From Coriobacteriia bacterium (GTDB lineage: Bacteria > Actinomycetota > Coriobacteriia > WRKU01 > WQUG01), in NCBI GenBank assembly GCA_009779395.1, contig WREJ01000090.1, forward strand, positions 1 through 5,294: a stretch of DNA of 5,294 nucleotides. The letters are read 5' to 3'. The translations under genes and the position numbers were made by a program. Under the pieces are notes generated by a model, which ran no database searches, had not been told where the DNA came from, and worked only from the letters and a program-made list of their open reading frames with translations. This document shows, one piece after another, positions 1 to 4,691 of the stretch. Each line of letters starts with the position of its first letter. The first letter of the stretch is position 1.

Positions 1-93
1 ATCCTGATGGGACTGCTTGCAGCGATACTTGCCATGATGGTAGCATCGCGTCAACGCAGACGCATCGAAGAACTACCGCTGGCCTATTGCTAG
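1..93 (+). CDS. C-terminal end of a membrane-anchored surface protein or sortase (partial)
   Basis: Frame 1 is open from the window edge to a TAG at 91-93 and gives the last 30 residues of a protein. These are a hydrophobic stretch of about 15 residues (ILMGLLAAILAMMVA) followed by a basic, cytoplasm-type tail starting SRQRRR. A transmembrane helix followed by arginines at the extreme C-terminus is typical of sortase-anchored surface proteins and of class C sortases. The tail after the membrane segment is about 14 residues, close to the tail of the pilin-like protein encoded just downstream, so both may belong to one surface or pilus locus. No LPXTG-like motif or catalytic residue falls inside the window, so the family cannot be decided. 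The gene is followed by a strong terminator at 188-230. Confidence 0.6.
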   Translation: MLMGLLAAILAMMVASRQRRRIEELPLAYC

Positions 94-145
94 ATTACTA
101 GTAAGGGCTTGCGCCGGAAGCTTTGATCTGCAGTTATCTGCGGAG

Positions 146-164
146 TAAAGCTACCACAGCTTTA
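146..164 (+). other. Small hairpin downstream of the partial surface gene
   Basis: TAAAGCT at 146-152 and AGCTTTA at 158-164 form a perfect 7-bp stem with a 5-nt loop (ACCAC). No clear T-run follows, so it is unlikely to terminate transcription alone. It could protect the mRNA 3' end ahead of the real terminator 24 bases downstream, or be chance. Confidence 0.35.
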
Positions 165-187
165 GCGTTTACTTGCTGCAATACGTG

Positions 188-230
188 CTCAGGCTGGGTA
201 CCATCAGGTACCCAGCCTGAGTTTATTTTA
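188..230 (+). terminator. Rho-independent terminator after the partial surface gene
   Basis: A perfect 15-bp inverted repeat (188-202 pairing with 207-221, both GC-rich arms) closes a 4-nt loop ATCA and is followed directly by TTTATTTTA (222-230). The T-rich tract lies only on the + strand side, so it acts on rightward transcription. It isolates the upstream gene from the pilin-like gene, which has its own promoter. Confidence 0.92.
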
Positions 231-297
231 TGCATTTTATATGTGAGAGCTTTGCCAGAAATCGTGGTCTTGTCATGGAAATGTTAACCCATACCCT

Positions 298-326
298 TTG
301 CAAGTTGAGCCTCTTAGCACTATACT
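298..326 (+). promoter_or_regulatory. Sigma70-type promoter of the pilin-like gene
   Basis: A -35 box TTGCAA (298-303, 4 of 6 matches to TTGACA) and a -10 box TATACT (321-326, 5 of 6 matches) are separated by an ideal 17 bp. The predicted start site is near 333, about 95 nt before the chosen ATG. It lies just downstream of the preceding terminator and just upstream of the leader stem-loop, which supports it as the promoter of the 428-1543 gene. Confidence 0.72.
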
Positions 327-333
327 TGTACTA

Positions 334-382
334 GTTATCTGCAGCTTGCCTGCGGATCGTCGCTGCAAGTTTTCCAGATAAC
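334..382 (+). promoter_or_regulatory. Stem-loop at the 5' end of the pilin-gene leader
   Basis: GTTATCTG (334-341) pairs with CAGATAAC (375-382). After an asymmetric internal loop, CTTGC (345-349) pairs with GCAAG (365-369), and GCG (352-354) with CGC (361-363). The structure would begin at about the first transcribed base of the predicted mRNA. A 5'-terminal hairpin of this kind often protects an mRNA from decay; that role is inference. No T-run follows, so it is not a terminator. It does not resemble a riboswitch class that I recognise. Confidence 0.5.
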
Positions 383-414
383 GGTATGTTACTGTGCAAC
401 CACTGATGTATGCC

Positions 415-419
415 GAGGA
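415..419 (+). promoter_or_regulatory. Shine-Dalgarno that fixes the pilin gene start
   Basis: GAGGA at 415-419 lies 8 nt before the ATG at 428. An in-frame ATG at 410 lies upstream of this site and has no comparable site before it, so 428 is the better start. It removes six residues from the longest possible reading frame. Confidence 0.75.
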
Positions 420-427
420 TTAATGAT

Positions 428-1543
428 ATGAATACTACAGCAAGTAAAATGGGTAAAAAGACCGCTCGTCTGGTGGTGGTGACGATTTTTGTCGTCAGCT
501 GCTTTCTGAGTGCTCTTCCTGCGCAGGCTGTGCCGGTTGCACCAGTTGATGTCACCATCCCTGTCGAGCAAGTCTTTGAAATGCCTGACACGGCATTGAG
601 CCCCGGTGAATTTGACTATATCTTTACCGCAAAAAATCCAGCGAATCCCATGCCTGCTGGTGCTGTTGGTGATACCTACAACTTTTCGCTGCAAAAAAGC
701 ATGGTCTCGGGCATTGGCCCTATCACCTTTACCGAGTCAGGATTTTACCACTATGAATTAAGGTGCAACATCACCTCGCGTCCAGGTTATGTGTACAGCG
801 AGCACATCTATGACATCACTGTTGTTATCAGAACGACAGAGACAGAGCCAGGAGTGTTTGCGCTCACGGCAGAAATCCGCATTTTGCAGCGTGCTACCGA
901 AGCAAAAGTGGACACGGCTCTTTTTGATAAAAGTTATAGCTTTCAGGCGACCGACCCTAACGACATGATTGAAGTTGACCCACCTGTGGTCAAGACCGTC
1001 CAGGGAAACCCAGCGAACAACTACATCTTCCGCTTTCGCATGACGGCAGCTGACCCCTCGCAACCCATGCCACCCGGCAGTTCTAACGGGGTAAAAGAGG
1101 TCATCGTTATCGGCTCAGGAGAAACCGAGTTTGGTATTTGGGCATATACCCAGGCAGGAATTTTTACCTATACGATAACTGAAATCGATTCGGGTAACCC
1201 TGACTATATTTTTGACAGGGTTGTCTATACCATTGTTGACACCGTTACTGATGTCAATGGCAAATTGGTCTTAAACCGTGTGGTAACCAACCAGGAAAAC
1301 CGTCAGGTTGAATCACTTTCCTTTGTAAACACCTACATTGGGGACAGTAACCAACAAGATCCTCCCGGTGGTGGGCTTGTTAATCGTCCGCCTGGTGAGG
1401 GACCAAAAACAGGTGACTACGCCGACCCCATGCAGCTGATACTGGTCATGGTGGGTAGTGCGCTGATTGCGCTGCTGACGACCTTCCTGATTTACATTGA
1501 CCGACGTGGCGAGAAAGAACACGCGGTACCTGCCATCGCTTAG
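428..1543 (+). CDS. Sortase-anchored pilin-like protein with two FctA/Spy0128-type domains
   Basis: The 371-residue product has all parts of a secreted, wall-anchored protein. It starts with a basic n-region, a hydrophobic core and a likely signal peptidase site after AQA (residue 34). Two related beta-rich domains of the streptococcal pilin isopeptide (FctA) type follow, at about 40-175 and 180-305, sharing NPMPAG/QPMPPG and G-(F/I)-(Y/F)-x-Y motifs. A Pro/Gly linker, the sorting motif GPKTGD (325-330), a membrane helix (about 336-357) and an RR-containing tail complete it. In Spy0128 a Lys and an Asn on the first and last strands join as an isopeptide bond helped by a Glu. Domain 2 keeps this set as K189 (PVVK), E252 (TITE) and N301 (FVNTY). 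Domain 1 appears to lack it, with Glu47/Gln48, Cys113 and Lys168 in those positions. Lys160 sits near the position of the Spy0128 polymerisation lysine. The product is probably a pilus subunit or anchored adhesin displayed on the cell wall. No sortase gene is visible here. The gene has its own promoter and terminator. The family assignment is firm; assembly into pili is inferred. Confidence 0.85.
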   Translation: MNTTASKMGKKTARLVVVTIFVVSCFLSALPAQAVPVAPVDVTIPVEQVFEMPDTALSPGEFDYIFTAKNPANPMPAGAVGDTYNFSLQKSMVSGIGPITFTESGFYHYELRCNITSRPGYVYSEHIYDITVVIRTTETEPGVFALTAEIRILQRATEAKVDTALFDKSYSFQATDPNDMIEVDPPVVKTVQGNPANNYIFRFRMTAADPSQPMPPGSSNGVKEVIVIGSGETEFGIWAYTQAGIFTYTITEIDSGNPDYIFDRVVYTIVDTVTDVNGKLVLNRVVTNQENRQVESLSFVNTYIGDSNQQDPPGGGLVNRPPGEGPKTGDYADPMQLILVMVGSALIALLTTFLIYIDRRGEKEHAVPAIA

Positions 1544-1581
1544 CTGGGGCAGCATCCCTCGCACTGTTGATTACTATTTAG

Positions 1582-1632
1582 GCAGCACCCACTCACCTGG
1601 CAAGGCGGGCAGGAGAGGGGTGCTGCTTTTTT
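1582..1632 (+). terminator. Rho-independent terminator after the pilin-like gene
   Basis: GCAGCACCC (1582-1590) pairs with GGGTGCTGC (1618-1626). After small bulges the stem continues with CTC/GAG (1592-1594 with 1615-1617) and CCTG/CAGG (1596-1599 with 1610-1613), closing a 10-nt loop. Six T residues (1627-1632) follow at once. It lies 38 bases after the stop codon and ends inside the putative promoter region of coaE. Confidence 0.92.
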
Positions 1633-1660
1633 GTGTCTGCTTGTGCCCTTCATCTATAAT
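1631..1660 (+). promoter_or_regulatory. Leaderless-type promoter of coaE
   Basis: A perfect -10 box TATAAT (1655-1660) lies 6 nt before the ATG at 1667, so the expected transcription start falls on or next to the A of the start codon. A weak -35 candidate TTGTGT (1631-1636, 3 of 6 matches, 18-bp spacer) overlaps the T-run of the upstream terminator. No Shine-Dalgarno precedes the ATG. This geometry is that of leaderless genes, which are common in actinobacteria. The -10 box is strong; the leaderless state is inference. Confidence 0.7.
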
Positions 1661-1666
1661 GGGTCT

Positions 1667-2314
1667 ATGAAGATTATTGCACTTACAGGTCCTTTTGGCG
1701 CAGGCAAGACGACGCTTGTCCAGCTGCTTGCAGCACAGCTTCGCAGTAGTGGCGCGACAGTTAGCATTATTGCTTTAGACGAGGTCTCACGTGCAGTCAT
1801 TGATGCTGATGCACATCTGCGTGCAGAGCTTGCTCGTGCCTTTGGCAAAGACATCCTGCATACTGACGGCAGCCTTGACCGCCGCGCCCTGGCGCATGCT
1901 GCTTTTGCCAGTGACGCTGCAACGGCACAGCTGAACGCGCTGGTGCATCCTCCAACTATAAAGCGCGCAGGTGCCCTCTTGGCGCATGCTGCGACAAGCA
2001 GCGACCTTGCTATCATCGAGTCTCCTTTTCCCCTCAGCTATTTGGCAGAAATCATTACAGGAGTGGAGGAGTCCGTCCAGATATGGACAGTCTCTGCCAG
2101 TAAAGACATCCGACTGCTACGTGCACTCGCTGATGGCTACCTGCGCGAGGACGCAGCTGCACGTATGCAGCGGCAGCCACATGCCAGCGCCTACCAGCAA
2201 GAGGCTGCCTGTGTGGTCAAAAATGAGGGCACCCTTGATGATGCGCGGCGGGAGGTGCGTGCATGCCTGCAGACATCCGGCCTAGTGAAAACAGACGAGC
2301 CGAAAACCGCCTAA
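1667..2314 (+). CDS. coaE: Dephospho-CoA kinase (divergent)
   Basis: The 215-residue protein fits CoaE, which uses ATP to phosphorylate the 3'-OH of dephospho-CoA in the last step of CoA synthesis in the cytoplasm. Visible marks are the P-loop GPFGAGKT (8-15) on the first strand, D38-E-V-S-R matching the family's DxD-xxxR segment, the FGKDIL..DGSLDRRALA stretch (59-75), the HP of LVHPPTIKR (94-95), an arginine-rich lid region (149-168) and a C-terminal VVKNEGTLDDARREV segment. Length is normal for the family. Departures from the textbook sequence are Ala36 where the first Asp of DxD usually stands, T rather than S after the P-loop lysine, and an unusual IIESPFPLSYLAE segment where a VPLLFE-like motif is typical. 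The ATG at 1667 was preferred over an upstream TTG (1631) because the 12 extra residues precede the first beta strand and the TTG lies in the terminator T-run. The end overlaps uvrB by 52 nt, so the two genes are probably cotranscribed. Another P-loop nucleoside or nucleotide kinase is the main alternative. Confidence 0.82.
   Translation: MKIIALTGPFGAGKTTLVQLLAAQLRSSGATVSIIALDEVSRAVIDADAHLRAELARAFGKDILHTDGSLDRRALAHAAFASDAATAQLNALVHPPTIKRAGALLAHAATSSDLAIIESPFPLSYLAEIITGVEESVQIWTVSASKDIRLLRALADGYLREDAAARMQRQPHASAYQQEAACVVKNEGTLDDARREVRACLQTSGLVKTDEPKTA
2251..2256 (+). promoter_or_regulatory. Shine-Dalgarno of uvrB inside coaE
   Basis: GGAGGT (2251-2256) lies 6 nt before the ATG at 2263. No later in-frame ATG, GTG or TTG occurs before the conserved N-terminal uvrB sequence, so this site decides the uvrB start although it lies within the coaE coding sequence. 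Confidence 0.85.
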
Positions 2315-4380
2315 AGGTCGTCGCACCCTTTGAGCCCTCGGGGGATCAGCCAAAGGCAATTGCTGAACTGACACGCGGAATCGAGCGTGGTCTGCGCATT
2401 CAGACGCTGCTGGGGGTAACAGGCAGCGGCAAGACCTTTACGATGGCAAAGCTCATCGAGGCTGTGCAGCGTCCCACCCTTATCATGGCACCCAACAAGA
2501 CGCTTGCTGCGCAACTTGCTGCAGAACTGAAGGACTTTCTGCCCGACGCTGCCGTCATGTACTTTGTGTCCTACTACGACTACTACCAACCAGAGGCCTA
2601 TGTTCCTCAGACAGATACCTTTATCGAGAAAGACGCGACCATTAATGAAGAGGTCGAAAAGCTGCGTCATGCAGCCACTGCGGCGCTGCTGTCGCGGCGC
2701 GATACGGTCATTGTTGCCAGTGTGTCTTGCATTTATGGTATTGGCTCGCCTCAGGATTATGCTGGCATGGCAGTTTTTCTTAAAACCGGCACGCAGTATG
2801 ATCGCGATCAGCTGATTGCTGATTTAATCGAGATCCAGTATGACCGCAATGACTTTGCCCCCGAGCGCGGTACCTTTCGTGTGCGGGGAGATGTTGTCGA
2901 CATCTTTCCGCCCTATGCTGACAATCCCTATCGGGTCGCGTTTTTTGGTGACGAGGTCGAGCGTCTGACAGAGGTTGACCGTCTGACAGGCGAGACCCTG
3001 CGCGACTTTTATGAACTGCCGCTGTGGCCAGCCAGCCACTACGTGACAGAACGGGCAAAAATGAAGCGTGCGATTGGCGAGATTCGTGACGCCTTGGACA
3101 AGCGTCTGGCAGAGTTTCGTGCTGAAAACAAGCTCGTTGAAGAACAGCGTCTGAAAATGCGCACCTCTTATGATCTGGAAATGCTCGAGACGATGGGTTT
3201 TTGCTCAGGGATAGAGAACTATTCGCTGCATCTAGACGGGCGGGATGCTGGACAGCCTCCGCAAACGCTCATTGATTATTTTCCGTCAGATTTCTTGCTT
3301 GTCATCGATGAAAGTCATGTCACCGTACCTCAGATTCGTGGCATGTACGAGGGGGATCGCAGTCGCAAGTTGACTCTGGTCGAGCACGGTTTTCGTCTGC
3401 CGACGGCCCTGGATAATCGTCCGCTGCGCTCTGACGAGTTCGAGCGCAAGGTCAACCAGCTGGTCTATGTTTCGGCAACGCCAGGAGACCATGAAATCAG
3501 CCGTTCTGAGCAAATTGTCGAGCAAATCATTCGTCCAACGGGGCTGGTTGACCCGCTGGTAGAGGTGCGTCCCAGTCAAGGTCAAATCGATGACCTACTT
3601 GACGAGATTCGCCTCGAGGTACAGGCGGGTAATCGTGTCTTGGTGACTACGCTGACCAAAAAAATGGCCGAGGATTTGACGGATTACCTCTTTGAGCAGG
3701 GAATCAAGGTACGCTACCTGCACTCTGATATTGGAACCTTTGAGCGCGTGGACATACTCCGTGAGCTGCGCCAGGGAATCATCGACGTTGTTGTGGGCAT
3801 CAATCTGCTGCGTGAAGGCATTGACCTGCCAGAAGTTTCGCTAGTGGCGATTCTTGATGCAGACAAAGAGGGTTTCCTGCGCAACCATCGCTCGCTGATT
3901 CAGACCATTGGGCGTGCGGCGCGAAACGTCAGCGGGCGTGTTTTGATGTACGCTGACCGTACCACTGATTCGATGAGTAAGGCCATTGATGAGACAGGGC
4001 GTAGGCGCGCATTGCAGATTGCTTACAACAAAGAACACGGCATCGAGCCACAGACGATACGGCGTGCCGTTGCTGACATCTCGAGCTTTATCCAAAGTGA
4101 CGACGCAGATGATGCCGGTCTGCGTGATGCCGTGCGCGAACTGGCAAAACTACCGACAGAAGACGGCTTGCGTATTTTAGCTGCCATGGAAGAAGAGATG
4201 CACGCAGCCGCTACCGGTCTCGACTTTGAAGAGGCAGCGCGCCTACGTGACCAAATAGTAAAGCTACGCAGCGAACTTGAGGGCAGCGAAGAAGGCGAGA
4301 TTGTCGCGCGCTTGCGTAGTGGAGCACGCAAGGGCAGCAGCCACGCAAAGTCACGGCGCAGAAAGCAGTTCAAACGCTAG
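2263..4380 (+). CDS. uvrB: Excinuclease ABC subunit B
   Basis: UvrB is the damage-verifying helicase-like subunit of nucleotide excision repair. It is loaded by UvrA, inserts a beta-hairpin between the DNA strands and recruits UvrC. The 705-residue product is full length. The N-terminal FEPSGDQPKAI motif (about 23-33) leads to Walker A GVTGSGKT (51-58). The beta-hairpin region runs through YYDYYQPEAYVP and IEKDATINEE (about 104-130). Further marks are the Walker B DESH (about 348-351), VSATPG (about 402-407), the helicase motifs GINLLREGIDLPE (about 511-523) and QTIGRAARN (about 546-554), and a C-terminal UVR domain (about 636-670, DFEEAARLRDQI) that contacts UvrC. A lysine/arginine-rich tail (about 685-705) ends the protein. 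The ATG at 2263 has a strong Shine-Dalgarno and overlaps coaE by 52 nt. Neither uvrA nor uvrC is in the window. No clear SOS-type operator is visible, and transcription is probably from the coaE promoter. Confidence 0.97.
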   Translation: MPADIRPSENRRAENRLKVVAPFEPSGDQPKAIAELTRGIERGLRIQTLLGVTGSGKTFTMAKLIEAVQRPTLIMAPNKTLAAQLAAELKDFLPDAAVMYFVSYYDYYQPEAYVPQTDTFIEKDATINEEVEKLRHAATAALLSRRDTVIVASVSCIYGIGSPQDYAGMAVFLKTGTQYDRDQLIADLIEIQYDRNDFAPERGTFRVRGDVVDIFPPYADNPYRVAFFGDEVERLTEVDRLTGETLRDFYELPLWPASHYVTERAKMKRAIGEIRDALDKRLAEFRAENKLVEEQRLKMRTSYDLEMLETMGFCSGIENYSLHLDGRDAGQPPQTLIDYFPSDFLLVIDESHVTVPQIRGMYEGDRSRKLTLVEHGFRLPTALDNRPLRSDEFERKVNQLVYVSATPGDHEISRSEQIVEQIIRPTGLVDPLVEVRPSQGQIDDLLDEIRLEVQAGNRVLVTTLTKKMAEDLTDYLFEQGIKVRYLHSDIGTFERVDILRELRQGIIDVVVGINLLREGIDLPEVSLVAILDADKEGFLRNHRSLIQTIGRAARNVSGRVLMYADRTTDSMSKAIDETGRRRALQIAYNKEHGIEPQTIRRAVADISSFIQSDDADDAGLRDAVRELAKLPTEDGLRILAAMEEEMHAAATGLDFEEAARLRDQIVKLRSELEGSEEGEIVARLRSGARKGSSHAKSRRRKQFKR

Positions 4381-4471
4381 AAGAGCAGGGTGGGGGCACG
4401 TGCGTGCAAAAGACAGTGGACGTACTTCGCCACGGCTGTGCAAAAAACACAGAAAAAGTGTGAATCACCCC

Positions 4472-4499
4472 TTTACGACCCACTATTTTGTGTTATTGT
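4472..4499 (+). promoter_or_regulatory. Candidate extended -10 promoter of pyrR
   Basis: TTTACG (4472-4477, 4 of 6 matches to a -35 box) and TATTGT (4494-4499, 4 of 6) are 16 bp apart, and TGT just before the -10 box gives an extended -10 element. The predicted start near 4506 places the PyrR-binding hairpin at the very 5' end of the transcript, which fits a pyr leader. TATTTT at 4484-4489 is an alternative -10 box. Confidence 0.5.
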
Positions 4500-4508
4500 G
4501 GTAAGTGA

Positions 4509-4539
4509 CCTTTAATCTAGTCCTGTGAGGCTGGTAAGG
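4509..4539 (+). promoter_or_regulatory. PyrR-binding RNA hairpin (anti-antiterminator)
   Basis: AGTCCTGTGAGGCT (4519-4532) matches the conserved core of pyr leader binding loops (AGUCCnGnGAGGCU). AG and CC pair with CT and GG around the TGTGA loop. CCTT (4509-4512) and AAGG (4536-4539) form the lower stem, with the unpaired bases between them making the internal bulge. In known systems UMP- or UTP-bound PyrR stabilises this hairpin and so prevents the antiterminator. The pyrR gene itself follows, so autoregulation is very likely. Confidence 0.9.
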
Positions 4540-4604
4540 ACACCGACATAGACGCTCTGCTGCTCTTGCTATCGCGGCGCGTATCCTGTTAGTTGCCCTT
4601 GCCA
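4532..4604 (+). promoter_or_regulatory. Antiterminator of the pyrR leader
   Basis: TGGTAAGG (4532-4539) pairs with CCTTGCCA (4597-4604) over 8 bp including one G-U pair. After one mismatch, C4541-G4595 and A4542-T4594 can extend it. The 5' arm is the 3' arm of the PyrR-binding hairpin, and the 3' arm is the 5' arm of the terminator, so the three structures exclude one another as required for attenuation. When PyrR is unbound this pairing should form and allow readthrough into pyrR. Confidence 0.78.
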
Positions 4605-4629
4605 CTAGGTCGGGGCGTTTCTGCTTTTT
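4595..4629 (+). terminator. Attenuator terminator before pyrR
   Basis: GCCCTTGCC (4595-4603) pairs with GGTCGGGGC (4608-4616) around the loop ACTA, with one T-C mismatch and two wobble pairs. A T-rich tail GTTTCTGCTTTTT (4617-4629) follows. The tail is interrupted, so termination may be incomplete, which suits an attenuator. It should act when PyrR holds the upstream hairpin closed. Confidence 0.82.
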
Positions 4630-4676
4630 AGGGGCGCATTTCAAGGGCAGGATTACAGGTGGATTTTCACCCGAGC

Positions 4677-4684
4677 GGGAGGAG
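4677..4684 (+). promoter_or_regulatory. Shine-Dalgarno of pyrR
   Basis: GGGAGGAG (4677-4684) lies 7 nt before the ATG at 4692 and downstream of the attenuator terminator. It favours this ATG over an in-frame GTG at 4659 that has no such site. Confidence 0.85.
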
Positions 4685-4691
4685 CACGTCC

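Larger units (their letters stand above)
94..427 (+). other. Intergenic region between two surface-protein genes
   Basis: These 334 bases hold no convincing gene. In order they contain a 7-bp hairpin (146-164), a perfect 15-bp intrinsic terminator (188-230), a sigma70-type promoter (298-326), a 5'-leader stem-loop (334-382) and the Shine-Dalgarno of the pilin-like gene (415-419). Two short words, TACTAGT and AGTTATCTGC, each occur once near the start of the gap and once just after the promoter. Confidence 0.7.
4381..4691 (+). other. Intergenic regulatory region between uvrB and pyrR
   Basis: These 311 bases carry no convincing gene. The first 90 bases after uvrB hold no obvious T-tailed terminator. 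They include a small A-looped hairpin (CTGTG 4436-4440 with CACAG 4448-4452) without a T-run, so uvrB may end by a factor-dependent route. From about 4472 on the region is the pyrR promoter, the PyrR attenuator (4509-4629) and the pyrR Shine-Dalgarno. Confidence 0.7.

Noticed and set aside
410..427. Upstream ATG at 410 as the start of the pilin-like gene
   Set aside because: The only good Shine-Dalgarno (415-419) lies between this ATG and the one at 428, and the signal peptide is normal from 428.
1631..1666. TTG start at 1631 extending coaE by 12 residues
   Set aside because: It lies in the terminator T-run, precedes the TATAAT promoter, and adds residues before the first conserved beta strand of the kinase fold.
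1654..2016. Antisense open frame across coaE
   Set aside because: It mirrors the codon pattern of coaE, has no ribosome site and yields a low-complexity Ala/Ser/Arg-rich product; it is a shadow of the real gene.
4436..4452. CTGTG/CACAG hairpin as a uvrB terminator
   Set aside because: The stem is only 5 bp and is followed by an A-rich, not T-rich, sequence on the coding strand.
4480..4501. Imperfect inverted repeat CCAC...GTGG over the pyrR promoter as an operator
   Set aside because: Only about 6 of 7 positions match per arm, and the pyr leader already explains regulation; it may be chance.
4277..4504. Small + strand frame across the uvrB end and the following gap
   Set aside because: Most of it lies in uvrB in another frame, no Shine-Dalgarno supports it, and its end runs through the pyrR promoter.
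4381..4567. Long-range pairing of AAGAGCAG (4381-4388) with CTGCTCTT (4560-4567)
   Set aside because: The left arm lies upstream of the predicted pyrR start site, so the two would not share the leader transcript unless uvrB reads through; 8-bp matches over this distance are expected by chance.
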